DNA of 64,000 nt from JBKECO01 sp047974745 (GTDB lineage Bacteria > Bacillota > Clostridia > Lachnospirales > Lachnospiraceae): assembly GCA_047974745.1 (NCBI GenBank), contig JBKECO010000002.1, positions 47,313 to 111,312 of the forward strand, read 5' to 3'. The notes beneath the pieces are model-generated. The model ran no database searches and was not told where the DNA came from. It worked only from the letters and a program-made list of their open reading frames with translations. The first letter of the stretch is position 1. Each line of letters begins with the position of its first letter. The position numbers and the translations under genes are program-made. This document shows positions 28,284-37,231 of this stretch, piece by piece.

Positions 28284-29798
28284 GTGAAAGGTAAAGGTGA
28301 GAACGTGGGCGAAGTTATATTAACAATGAAGGGAATCGACAAGTCGTTTCCAGGTGTACATGCACTGGATCATGTTGATTTTGAAGTAAAATGCGGTGAA
28401 GTCCATGCACTGATGGGAGAAAATGGTGCAGGAAAGTCAACACTAATGAAGGTGCTGACTGGAATATATAAGAAGGATGAAGGCTCGATCGTATATGAAG
28501 GGAAAGAAATTGAGTTCTCAAGTCCAAAAGACGCACAGGATGCAGGTATCATAATTGTACATCAGGAACTGAATATGCTGAACCACTTGACCGTGGCACA
28601 AAATCTGTTCATTGGCCGAGAGTTCATGAAAGGCAGCATGATCGACGATGCGAAAATGAATGAGGAGGCAGGTGCACTCTTTCAAAAACTGAACATTGAT
28701 ATTGACCCGGAAGAAAAGATGGGGGATCTGACCGTAGGGCGCCAGCAGATGTGTGAGATCGCAAAGGCGATTTCTCATCAGGCAAAGGTCATTATCTTCG
28801 ACGAACCTTCTGCAGCACTGACGGAAGCAGAAATCGACGAGCTTTTTAAGATCATTCACGATCTGAGAGAGAAAAATATGGGAATCGTATATATCTCACA
28901 CCGAATGGATGAAATCAAAAAGATCACAGACCGTGTCACAGTCATGAGAGACGGCGGTTATGTGGGAACACTGATCACGAAGGATTCAACAAAAGACGAC
29001 ATCATCCATATGATGGTGGGGCGTGTGATCTATGAGGATCCCAAATCAGAAAGTAATGTAAAAAAAGGTGCAGAGGTAGTATTAAAGGTAGAGAACCTGA
29101 ATGCAGGAAAACTGGTAAGAGATATCAGCTTTGAGCTTCGCAAAGGAGAGATCTTAGGTTTCTCCGGACTGATGGGTGCCGGAAGAACCGAGACAGCAAG
29201 AGCACTTTTTGGTGCAGATCCAAAGGAGAGCGGCGAGATCTATGTCAATGGTAAAAAGGTAGACATCTCAAACCCCATGGATGCGGTCTCCTGCGGAATC
29301 GGTTATTTGTCAGAGGATAGAAAACGATATGGAATCGTTGTAGCAAAAACGGTAGCTGAGAACTCAACAATGGCTTCCCTTGAAAATTTCATGTCCGGTA
29401 TCTTTATCAATAAGAAAAAAGAAAAGGAAATTGCTCAAAAATATGTCGAGCAGCTAAAGACAAAAACACCTGATGTGGATCAGCTGGTGATGAATCTTTC
29501 CGGAGGAAACCAACAAAAGGTCGTAATCGCAAAGTGGCTCGTCAGAAACTGTGATATCCTGATTTTTGATGAACCCACAAGGGGAATTGATGTAGGTGCC
29601 AAAAGTGAGATCTATCATTTGATGAATGAGCTTGTGGCTGAAGGAAAGTCTATTATCATGATTTCTTCTGAAATGACAGAAATATTAAGAATGAGTGACC
29701 GCGTAATCATCATGTGTGAAGGAAAGAAAACAGGGGAGCTGGATATTTCGGAAGCGACTCAGGAAAACATCATGCACGCGGCAACATTAAGGAATTAG
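28284..29798 (+). CDS. Sugar ABC transporter ATP-binding protein (RbsA/MglA-like)
   Basis: A 504-aa ATPase with two fused nucleotide-binding domains. The first has a full Walker A (GENGAGKST), and the signature LSGGNQQK with FDEPTRGIDVG is in the second. The first domain's signature is altered (LTVGRQQM), as is common in this family. It energises uptake by the two flanking permeases. GTG 28284 follows GAGGAAT; GTG 28305 is an alternative start. The substrate is probably a monosaccharide or polyol but is not predictable here. Confidence 0.93.
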   Translation: MKGKGENVGEVILTMKGIDKSFPGVHALDHVDFEVKCGEVHALMGENGAGKSTLMKVLTGIYKKDEGSIVYEGKEIEFSSPKDAQDAGIIIVHQELNMLNHLTVAQNLFIGREFMKGSMIDDAKMNEEAGALFQKLNIDIDPEEKMGDLTVGRQQMCEIAKAISHQAKVIIFDEPSAALTEAEIDELFKIIHDLREKNMGIVYISHRMDEIKKITDRVTVMRDGGYVGTLITKDSTKDDIIHMMVGRVIYEDPKSESNVKKGAEVVLKVENLNAGKLVRDISFELRKGEILGFSGLMGAGRTETARALFGADPKESGEIYVNGKKVDISNPMDAVSCGIGYLSEDRKRYGIVVAKTVAENSTMASLENFMSGIFINKKKEKEIAQKYVEQLKTKTPDVDQLVMNLSGGNQQKVVIAKWLVRNCDILIFDEPTRGIDVGAKSEIYHLMNELVAEGKSIIMISSEMTEILRMSDRVIIMCEGKKTGELDISEATQENIMHAATLRN

Positions 29799-29807
29799 GA
29801 GGGGAAC

Positions 29808-30812
29808 ATGGTGACAGCTGAAAAAAAGAAAGAAAATATACTTATTCATAACGCATTTGTGAAAAAAGTCGGAACTCAGAAAGCAATCGTACTCCTTATC
29901 ATCATTGCTCTCTTCGCTTTTTTTAGTGCTGCGAGCCCAGCGTTTCGTCAGTATTCAACAGTACTCAGTATTTTTGATTATTCCTATTATATTGCTTTTA
30001 TGGCAATTGGAGTGACTTTTGCACTGATCACTGGCGGTGTGGATCTATCCATCGGAACCGGTCTCGTATGCTATGCAATTACAGGCGGCTATCTGGTAGT
30101 CTACAAAGGCTGGCCTGTCTGGCTCGGAATGGCAATCACCATACTGTTTGGTCTGATCGTTGGAATCTTTAACGGCATGCTTGTGGCAATCATGGATCTC
30201 CCGCCCTTTATCGCAACGCTCTGTACCATGATGATCACAAGAGGTCTTGGCTCCCTGAGCTCAGGTGGGTTTGGAATCCCCTGGCCACAGGCGGGAACAG
30301 AAGGTTCTTGGTTCAGAAGCATTTTCAAACTGCAGATAGGAGATACAAAATATCCCCTTGGATTTTTACTGGTCATACTTGCTGTCGTCATTATGTCCTT
30401 TGTGCTAAATAAAACAAAAGTAGGAAGATATATCATTGCCATCGGCAGCAATAAGGAAGCGACACGTCTCTCTGGCGTAAATGTAAAAAAATATCAGATC
30501 ACTGCTTATGCGATCAGCGGATTGTTTGCCGGATTTGCAGGACTAGCCTATGCAGCGACTTTCACAAGCATCAATCCAGGTACAGGCGCAGGTCTCGAGC
30601 TGGATGCGATCGGCGGAGCAATCGTGGGCGGTGTATCGACAAAAGGTGGATACGGCTCTGTAGTAGGAGCACTGCTGGGAGTGTTCGTATTCTCGTTGCT
30701 TAAGACTGGACTTCCCTACATCGGATTGCAGGCGAACTGGCAGCAGATCCTGACAGGACTCATTCTGGTAGGCGCAGTATTGATAGACGTAATAAAAAAT
30801 AAGACAAAATAG
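29808..30812 (+). CDS. Sugar ABC transporter permease 2 (RbsC-like)
   Basis: A 334-aa permease related to the one at 27279, with TGGVDLSIGTGLV and VGRYIIAIGSNKEATRLSGV. It starts 9 bp after the ATPase gene behind AGGAGGGGAAC. Two different permease genes around one ATPase imply a heterodimeric channel, as in the YtfT/YjfF type of importer. Its N-terminus has about 30 charged residues before the first helix. Confidence 0.92.
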   Translation: MVTAEKKKENILIHNAFVKKVGTQKAIVLLIIIALFAFFSAASPAFRQYSTVLSIFDYSYYIAFMAIGVTFALITGGVDLSIGTGLVCYAITGGYLVVYKGWPVWLGMAITILFGLIVGIFNGMLVAIMDLPPFIATLCTMMITRGLGSLSSGGFGIPWPQAGTEGSWFRSIFKLQIGDTKYPLGFLLVILAVVIMSFVLNKTKVGRYIIAIGSNKEATRLSGVNVKKYQITAYAISGLFAGFAGLAYAATFTSINPGTGAGLELDAIGGAIVGGVSTKGGYGSVVGALLGVFVFSLLKTGLPYIGLQANWQQILTGLILVGAVLIDVIKNKTK

Positions 30813-30862
30813 AGGTCTTTCACAAAATAGAGAACAATAGAGAAGGTTTACAAAGTTATGCT

Positions 30863-30875
30863 CCGCATAGTGCGG
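30863..30875 (+). other. Small hairpin ahead of the binding-protein gene
   Basis: CCGCA (30863-30867) pairs with TGCGG (30871-30875) around a 3-nt loop in the 97-bp gap before the binding-protein gene. There is no T run, so it is not a terminator. It may stabilise or define the 5' end of a separate binding-protein mRNA, which is usually needed in excess. Confidence 0.35.
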
Positions 30876-30909
30876 TTCATATAAAAATTTTCAAGGAGGG
30901 CAATACAAA

Positions 30910-32109
30910 ATGAAGAGGAAATTGTTAGCAGGAGTACTCAGTGTAGTAATGGCAGCAGGTCTTTTGGCAGGATGCGGAAGCAGTTCATCAGACACTACTA
31001 CAACATCAGAAAGCACTTCAGAGACATCTGAGGCAGCAACGGAAGCGGCAGAAACAGAGGTAGCAGAGACGGAAGCAGCAGAAACAGAAGTGGCAAGCGG
31101 CGATATAGTTGCTAATGAAGCATACAGTTTTGAAATCGTATCAAAAGGCTTTCAGTCAACATACTGGCAGGCAGTTTACAAAGGAGCTAAGGCAAAAGCG
31201 GATGAGCTTGGAGTTACAATCAACATGGTAGGACCAAACTCAGAATCAGACATCGCTGATCAGGTACAGATGTTAAATAGTGCTGTGAATGCAAAGCCAG
31301 CAGCAATCGGATTCGCATCACTGGATACGAACGCAGCTCTTGATGCTATTTCAGCAGCACAGGCAGCAGGAATTCCAATTATTGGATTTGACTCAGGTGT
31401 TCCAGACGCTCCAGAAGGTGCTGTATATGCAAATGCATCCACAGACAATTACAATGCAGGTGGTGTTGCAGCAGAAGGAATGTATGAAGGAATCAAAGAC
31501 AGAATCGCAAACGCACAAGGACAGGTTCGTATTGGCGAAGTAAACCAGGATGCTACATCAGAATCCATCTGTAACCGTGGACTTGGATTCATCGACAAAA
31601 TGATCGAATTACTTGCAGCAGATGGCAAGACTGTAGCTGTAACAGGAAATGATTACTATATCACAAATACAACTGGTGAAACAGTTGCTGAAGCAGATGC
31701 AGACGTTGTGATCGAGGTGCGTGTTCCTTCACAGACAACAACAGAACTGACAGCAATCGAAGCATCCACTATTTTGAACAAAGCAGACACAATCGCTATC
31801 TTTGGATCGAACCAGACAGCAGCAGAAGGTGTTGTAACAGCAAATGATAACCTCAGTGTACTTGGAACTGGCGATGACAAGATCATCGGTGTTGGTTTTG
31901 ATTCAGGATCTGTATTAAAAGGTGCGATCACAAGCGGAGTTCTATATGGTGCAGTAACACAGGCGCCGGTCGCAATAGGCGAAAAAATGGTAGAGCTACT
32001 AGTTATGGTAGCAAATGGCGAAACTGTAGCCGATGTGGATACAGGATGCCAGTGGTACAATGCTGAAAATATCACAAGCTCTGAAATTGCTCAGAATCTG
32101 TACGACTAA
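30910..32109 (+). CDS. Sugar-binding lipoprotein of ABC transporter
   Basis: A 399-aa periplasmic-binding-protein type 1 (Peripla_BP_4) with a lipoprotein signal: MKRKLLAGVLSVVMAAG, then LLAGC with Cys22 as the lipidated residue. An Ala/Glu/Thr-rich linker of about 45 residues, with repeating ETEVA-like units, precedes the ligand domain, which begins near SFEIVSKGFQSTYW. It delivers the sugar to the permeases at 27279 and 29808. It has the strongest ribosome site of the operon, AAGGAGGGCAATACAAA. A terminator follows at 32205. Confidence 0.93.
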   Translation: MKRKLLAGVLSVVMAAGLLAGCGSSSSDTTTTSESTSETSEAATEAAETEVAETEAAETEVASGDIVANEAYSFEIVSKGFQSTYWQAVYKGAKAKADELGVTINMVGPNSESDIADQVQMLNSAVNAKPAAIGFASLDTNAALDAISAAQAAGIPIIGFDSGVPDAPEGAVYANASTDNYNAGGVAAEGMYEGIKDRIANAQGQVRIGEVNQDATSESICNRGLGFIDKMIELLAADGKTVAVTGNDYYITNTTGETVAEADADVVIEVRVPSQTTTELTAIEASTILNKADTIAIFGSNQTAAEGVVTANDNLSVLGTGDDKIIGVGFDSGSVLKGAITSGVLYGAVTQAPVAIGEKMVELLVMVANGETVADVDTGCQWYNAENITSSEIAQNLYD

Positions 32110-32204
32110 GCAGATCAAGTCCAAAAGATATCAGTGGACAATTGAACGGAACAAAAAAGACTAGACAGAAATCCTTACTTGGTGTATATTACAAGTAGAA
32201 AACG

Positions 32205-32240
32205 AAGACGTTTTGCGCAAGTTGCAAAACGTCTTTTTTT
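32205..32240 (+). terminator. Terminator of the sugar ABC operon
   Basis: A perfect 12-bp stem, AAGACGTTTTGC (32205-32216) with GCAAAACGTCTT (32224-32235), followed by a T run to 32240. Confidence 0.9.
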
Positions 32241-32414
32241 ATATCATAGGAAAGTGCTTCTATGATATAAAAAACGCTCCTCGAGGATGCGACCGCCACA
32301 ATAAGGTGGAATGCCGCTTAGCGGCCTGTGGCGGCGCAAAAAAGTGTTTCTCCCTCAAGATTGAGGGGCAGGGGAGCTGATGTGTCGAAGACACTTTTTT
32401 ATATTCTAGGAAAG
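32241..32414. repeat. Structured non-coding element flanked by a near-direct repeat, upstream of lrp
   Basis: This covers most of the 315-bp gap between the ABC operon and lrp. The ends match each other: ATATCATAGGAAAG (32241-32254) and ATATTCTAGGAAAG (32401-32414). Inside are hairpins: ATATCATAG/CTATGATAT (extendable to 13 bp, 32237-32272), CCGCCAC/GTGGCGG (32293-32334) with nested GCCGC/GCGGC, and AAAAAAGTGT/ACACTTTTTT (32338-32400) enclosing CCCTCAA/TTGAGGG. No ORF is evident. The last hairpin ends in a T run just before the lrp ribosome site. It looks like a small inserted repeat element or a structured leader. Confidence 0.55.
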
Positions 32415-32424
32415 TTGGTGATAT

Positions 32425-32901
32425 ATGAATAAGGAGTTGGATCATATCGATTTAAAGATCATTCACCTGTTACAGGAAAATGCGAGAATGTCGTTAAAGG
32501 AGGTCGCGGAGAAAGTATTCCTCTCTTCGCCAGCAGTTTCTGCTCGAATTGAAAAGCTGGAAAAGGAGCATATAATCATCGGCTATCATGCCCAGGTGAA
32601 CCCGACCGTATTTGGGTATCACATCAAAGCATTTATTAATCTAGAGGTAGAACCCTGCCAAAAGGAAGAATTCTATCCCTTTATTAAAAGCTGTCCCAAT
32701 GTCATTGAATGTAATTGTGTCACAGGGGAATTTGCCATGCTGATAGAAGTTGTATTTCAGAGTACTGTGGAGCTGGACGGATTTATTGGAAAGCTACAGA
32801 AATACGGGCGGACGAAGACACAAATCGTGTTCTCAACATCAGTGGAACACAGAGGAGTACAGATTGAGGATCAAAATACAAAGATGCAAAAGGCTGAATA
32901 A
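32425..32901 (+). CDS. Lrp/AsnC family transcriptional regulator
   Basis: A 158-aa protein with an N-terminal winged helix-turn-helix (LDHIDLKIIHLLQENARMSLKEVAEKV in outline, residues 3-60) and a C-terminal RAM/AsnC ligand-binding domain (~65-150). It probably responds to an amino acid and regulates amino-acid metabolism or uptake. The ATG follows AGGAAAGTTGGTGAT, which is part of the flanking repeat. No target gene is adjacent. The hairpin ending at 32400 could attenuate its transcription. Confidence 0.92.
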   Translation: MNKELDHIDLKIIHLLQENARMSLKEVAEKVFLSSPAVSARIEKLEKEHIIIGYHAQVNPTVFGYHIKAFINLEVEPCQKEEFYPFIKSCPNVIECNCVTGEFAMLIEVVFQSTVELDGFIGKLQKYGRTKTQIVFSTSVEHRGVQIEDQNTKMQKAE

Positions 32902-33017
32902 CGGAGTGAAAATAGTCGAGAAGGCAATTTCTGCACCTCGTTGTAATGGTTCATTAACATAATGAGTAGTACAAAGATCTGCGTTATGTGAAAACAATTA
33001 CGTAGATTTTTTTGCGT

Positions 33018-33046
33018 TTGTAATTCAAGCTGTTTCGGAGTATACT
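33018..33046 (+). promoter_or_regulatory. Promoter of signal peptidase gene
   Basis: TTGTAA (33018-33023), a 17-bp spacer and TATACT (33041-33046) lie 30 bp before the lepB start. A good sigma-A match by eye. Confidence 0.6.
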
Positions 33047-33076
33047 TAATAAATACTACATTTTTGGAGGAAACAG

Positions 33077-33643
33077 ATGTCCAACAGGCGCAAAGAAAGA
33101 AGACAGCGGGAGACGAACTCGATAAAGGAAGTATTCAGCTGGCTATTTACAATCACCCTTGCGATCGCAGCAGCTTTTATCATAAAAAATTATATTATTA
33201 TCAATGCAAATATCCCCTCTGGCTCTATGGAAAATACGATTATGACAGGCGATAGAATTATTGGCTTTCGCCTGGCTTATTTATTTGAGGAACCAAAAAG
33301 GGGAGATATTATAATATTTAAATTCCCTGATGATGAGTCTCAGAATTTTATCAAACGAATTATCGGTCTCCCGGGAGAAACGGTCACGATCAAAGAGGGA
33401 AAGATCTATATTGATAACGCACAAGAGCCATTGCAGGAGGACTATCTGCCTGAACAGTGGACCAACTATATGGGACCATACTATTTTTCTGTCCCTGAGG
33501 ATTCCTATCTTGTTCTGGGTGATAATCGCAATTACTCAAAGGATGCAAGATTCTGGAATCAAACTTACGTAAGCAGCGATAAAATACTTGGAGAAGCTTT
33601 GTTCCGCTATTATCCTTTTTCAAATGCAGGATCACTCTATTAA
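33077..33643 (+). CDS. lepB: Signal peptidase I
   Basis: A 188-aa type I signal peptidase. One N-terminal membrane helix (~20-42) anchors it. The catalytic Ser50 is in IPSGSMENTI and the general base Lys93 in FIKRIIGLPGE; the GDNRNYSKDARFW box is also present. It cleaves signal peptides of secreted proteins at the outer face of the membrane. ATG 33077 follows TTTGGAGGAAACAG. Length is normal for Gram-positive SipS-type enzymes. Confidence 0.96.
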   Translation: MSNRRKERRQRETNSIKEVFSWLFTITLAIAAAFIIKNYIIINANIPSGSMENTIMTGDRIIGFRLAYLFEEPKRGDIIIFKFPDDESQNFIKRIIGLPGETVTIKEGKIYIDNAQEPLQEDYLPEQWTNYMGPYYFSVPEDSYLVLGDNRNYSKDARFWNQTYVSSDKILGEALFRYYPFSNAGSLY

Positions 33644-33699
33644 GATGAGTTAAAAGATAAGCAGTTGGATGAGAGGTGGAAGAACGAAAAAGGAGACCT

Positions 33700-34890
33700 A
33701 TGATCTCACTACTTATCAGACATTTTATTACGAATAGTGAAGACACCAGAAATCCGGATGTAAGGCAAAAGTATGGTATGATCTGCGGATTTACAGGAAT
33801 CATTCTAAATCTGTTCTTATTTCTCGGAAAGCTAATGATCGGAATTATCAGCGGTTCGATCGCAATCATGGCAGATGCTTTGAATAATCTTTCAGATGCC
33901 GGCTCTTCAATCGTAACACTCGTTGGATTTCAAATGGCAGGAAGTAAACCGGATCCGGATCATCCTTTTGGACATGGGAGAATCGAGTATCTTTCCGGAC
34001 TGACCGTAGCAGGTATCATACTGATCATGGCCTATCAGCTGATCCGGGATTCCATCAGTTCGATCGTGTCGCCTTCGGAGCTTACATTTGAGCCGCTGAC
34101 CATTGCAGTCCTGCTGATATCTATTTGCATAAAGATCTATATGGCTTTTTACAATAGCCGAATTGGGAAAAAAATCAATTCCGCAGCAATGAGAGCAACC
34201 GCAAAGGACAGCCTTAACGATGTTGCAGCTACGGCAGTGGTTCTGATCTCTGTTCTGGTCTATCAGGTCAGCGGTATTGTCATTGATGGGTATTGTGGTC
34301 TTCTCGTTGCGATATTCATTCTCTTTACAGGAATTTCAGCTGCCAAAGATACGATCGACCCACTGTTAGGTCAGGCTCCAAAGGAAGAATTTATAGATGA
34401 GATCACAGGAATTGTCATGTCCTATCCCAAAATCATGGGTATCCATGATATGGTAGTCCATGACTATGGACCAGGAAGACAAATGGTCTCCCTGCATGTA
34501 GAAGTGCCCGCAGAAGAGAAAATTCTAGAGATCCATGATATTATAGATAATATAGAAGCAGCATTGCAAAAGGAACTTTCCATCCATGCTGTCATTCATA
34601 TGGATCCTGTCGTGACGAAGGATGAGAGAGTATTAGAAATAAAAAGGACAATCAGTCAGATCATCGCAGAGACGGGGAAGGATCTGTCCATGCATGATTT
34701 TCGTGTTGTCCTTGGTGAGTCCCATACAAATATCATATTTGACCTGGTGGTGCCCTACAAATATCATTTGCAGGATGATCAGATCAAACACATGATTGAT
34801 ACGAAACTAGCAGAGGTATACGGAGCCGGTTACAATACAGTGATACAATTCGATAAGGACTTTATTGGTACCAGCGGAATATCGCCCTAA
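33700..34890 (+). CDS. Cation diffusion facilitator family metal exporter
   Basis: A 396-aa CDF protein with six membrane helices in the first ~215 residues. The metal-site motifs are visible: ADALNNLSDAGSS in helix 2 and TAKDSLNDVAAT in helix 5. A cytoplasmic C-terminal domain follows that is longer than usual and appears to contain two ferredoxin-like halves. It probably exports Zn, Mn or Fe by proton antiport. ATG 33700 is chosen because AAAAGGAGACCT lies directly upstream; GTG 33676 is less likely. Confidence 0.92.
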   Translation: MISLLIRHFITNSEDTRNPDVRQKYGMICGFTGIILNLFLFLGKLMIGIISGSIAIMADALNNLSDAGSSIVTLVGFQMAGSKPDPDHPFGHGRIEYLSGLTVAGIILIMAYQLIRDSISSIVSPSELTFEPLTIAVLLISICIKIYMAFYNSRIGKKINSAAMRATAKDSLNDVAATAVVLISVLVYQVSGIVIDGYCGLLVAIFILFTGISAAKDTIDPLLGQAPKEEFIDEITGIVMSYPKIMGIHDMVVHDYGPGRQMVSLHVEVPAEEKILEIHDIIDNIEAALQKELSIHAVIHMDPVVTKDERVLEIKRTISQIIAETGKDLSMHDFRVVLGESHTNIIFDLVVPYKYHLQDDQIKHMIDTKLAEVYGAGYNTVIQFDKDFIGTSGISP

Positions 34891-34891
34891 G

Positions 34892-36985
34892 TTACTGGGT
34901 TATAGATGGTATCGTGCCTGTGAAACCGGAATCCAGTGCATCTGTGACCCCGGAATTAATACTACTTTCTGTATTAGTCAGATAGGCAGCTTCATATTGA
35001 TACTCATTTGTTGAGCGGAAGATGGTATCACTAGAGCCCATCTGATTCACCACCACAAGATCACCGTCAGAAACGGTTGCCTTTTGAATGCGGAGCATCC
35101 CAGAGCTGATAAAGGTAGTTGCAATCTTTTCTCCATTGACAAAGACCCTACTGGACTTTGTAAAATTGTTGCCCCTTATTGTTATATAGTCTGAAGAAAT
35201 AGTGGTATCCATACTTTTGATTGTTGTCTGATCAATGCCCATGATCAGTGCTGAAGCAGGATAAAGATCTTCACCGCCATACGCATATCGTTCCCCATAG
35301 AGAAGATCATACTGGAGGGTTTCAAGTCCAACAAGATAATCTGTAGTATCTGTAGTCCCCTGGTTCAGGTGATTCTGCTCATATGTAAAAATGGTTCCTT
35401 CATGAATGTCAAGCTGGTCAGTAATTCCAGCAAGAAGCTCATAAGCAGCCAGATCTGCATCTTTTTTTGTAAGACCAAAATTATTCCAGGTCACATATTT
35501 TGTCTGGAAGAGACTACCTGATGCCAAGTTTGTTTCCTGAAGATCAAGGCTTGGAATATGATCACCGAAAAAGACAACAATGGTCTCTTCGTCTCGCTGA
35601 CTCAGTTTTGCAGTCAGATCTCCAATGAACTGATCCACCTCATGGATCATATTGATGTAATACTCCCATTGATTTCCCGAAGCTTCATCCGCAGCGCCGC
35701 TGACCAGGACAGATGGATTCGTCAGGATCTGTTCTGTAGGATAATCTCCATGTCCCTGTACGGTGATCGTGTATACAAAATCATTTTGCCCAGTTGTTGA
35801 ATCCAGTGCCTTCAAGGTTTCGTCTACCAGAATTTGATCGGTGGACCAGCTGCCAAGCGGAGTGTATTCTACTATATTCATAAGCTCTTTGCTCGTGAAA
35901 GTATCAAAGCCCATCATGGAAAAAGCGTTGGCACGGCTATAGAAATTACCGCCGTTATTGTGCACCACATGTGTGCCGTAGCCAATATTAGACAGATCTG
36001 AAGCGATACTTTCGACATCTGTACTCTTCAATGTTGTTTTATAGGGATATTCGCCCGTTCCAAAATACTGCATACTCATACCTGTCAGTATTTCAAATTC
36101 TGTATTTGCCGTTCCGGCGCCAACCACTGGAACATTCAGATAACCACTAGAAAAATTCTCCTCAAGAGAATGGAAATTTGGTACTGGGTCCTGAGAATAG
36201 GTCAGAAAATTTATGTCGCTTGGGTCTACAAAGGATTCCAGAAGAACGACGATAATATTTGGTTGATTACTCTGAGTACTTTCTGTTGACACGGTATTCA
36301 GCGTAGCTGTAACACTTTCCTCGGAATAATCGGAAGGCTTGTTCATACCACGACCGACTACACTCGAAGAAAATCCATAGACAAAACCATAGTTCTCGTA
36401 ACCTTGAGCGATATTTGAAAAATAAGCTGCAATCACATTTCTATTTTGAGCCGCCTGTGTGGTGACAGGAAGCATAATAAACACTAAAGCGACAAGCAGT
36501 GGCGTAAGAATATAGTTCACCTTACCGGAAAAGCGAGGACCTTTAAAATAGAAAATAATACAGAATGCAAAAAATACTCCAACAGCCCCAACGATCATTA
36601 TGGCCGTAGAAGCACTAAAGTACTTCGTATTCTGCATGGATAACAGGTCGCTGATGCAATTTAGATCCGTGTAGCCAAAGGGCGTGATTCGACTGGATAG
36701 GATACAACCATTCACGATACCCAGGAACAGCCAGATGAAACTGATCAGCATTCTGCCCAGTGCTCTTCTTCGAATCAGATAGACGAGTGTGAGAGATGCA
36801 AATATGATAAAGGAATTGTAGGTATAAGCCCAGGTATGCTTTTCAGCGAAGGAAAGAGCATCAGCCAGTGAGCGTCTTGAAATTGTTTCAATGACCAGAC
36901 ATAGGATCAAAGATAAAATAATATGAAAAAATATAGAATAACGGTTCAAAAAAGCGACCGAAATGAATTTATTTTTGGATTTCAA
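34892..36985 (-). CDS. LTA synthase family sulfatase-fold membrane protein
   Basis: A 697-aa protein with about five N-terminal membrane helices (to ~185) and an extracellular sulfatase-fold domain of the LtaS type (VVLLESFVDPSD, GTANTEFEILTGMS with the probable Thr nucleophile, FFGDHIPSL). It should transfer glycerol-phosphate or a similar group onto a surface polymer. The last ~120 residues (DYITIRGNNFTKSSRVFVNGEKI) resemble an IPT/TIG-like beta domain, unusual for LtaS. It starts at TTG 36985 behind GAGGAGGTAATGCA. It is convergent with the CDF gene with only 1 bp between stops. Confidence 0.85.
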   Translation of the reverse strand: MKSKNKFISVAFLNRYSIFFHIILSLILCLVIETISRRSLADALSFAEKHTWAYTYNSFIIFASLTLVYLIRRRALGRMLISFIWLFLGIVNGCILSSRITPFGYTDLNCISDLLSMQNTKYFSASTAIMIVGAVGVFFAFCIIFYFKGPRFSGKVNYILTPLLVALVFIMLPVTTQAAQNRNVIAAYFSNIAQGYENYGFVYGFSSSVVGRGMNKPSDYSEESVTATLNTVSTESTQSNQPNIIVVLLESFVDPSDINFLTYSQDPVPNFHSLEENFSSGYLNVPVVGAGTANTEFEILTGMSMQYFGTGEYPYKTTLKSTDVESIASDLSNIGYGTHVVHNNGGNFYSRANAFSMMGFDTFTSKELMNIVEYTPLGSWSTDQILVDETLKALDSTTGQNDFVYTITVQGHGDYPTEQILTNPSVLVSGAADEASGNQWEYYINMIHEVDQFIGDLTAKLSQRDEETIVVFFGDHIPSLDLQETNLASGSLFQTKYVTWNNFGLTKKDADLAAYELLAGITDQLDIHEGTIFTYEQNHLNQGTTDTTDYLVGLETLQYDLLYGERYAYGGEDLYPASALIMGIDQTTIKSMDTTISSDYITIRGNNFTKSSRVFVNGEKIATTFISSGMLRIQKATVSDGDLVVVNQMGSSDTIFRSTNEYQYEAAYLTNTESSINSGVTDALDSGFTGTIPSITQ

Positions 36986-37231
36986 TGCATTACCTCCTCA
37001 AGTAAATATTATGTAAATGAATGTAAAATGCAGATGTATTCACTTTAAAAAGGATAGCGGTTTTTGTACAAAAAAACAATGGAAAAGATTGATAAAAATT
37101 TGCCGATAAATGGCAAAAAAAGATTCAATATGAACAACATGTGAATAATTTGTGAACAAAGCCTGTTGTTTTAACAGGAATGCTTGTGGTTTTATGAAAA
37201 ACGATTTAGAATAAAGGGACTGTAACACGCA

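Noticed and set aside
31018..31095. ETEVA-like repeats as a DNA tandem repeat
   Set aside because: It is the low-complexity linker common behind lipoprotein signals in Clostridia binding proteins; no exact DNA repeat array is formed.
32241..32424. T-box or other known riboswitch upstream of lrp
   Set aside because: No T-box sequence or specifier loop was recognisable, and the hairpins and matching ends fit an inserted repeat better.
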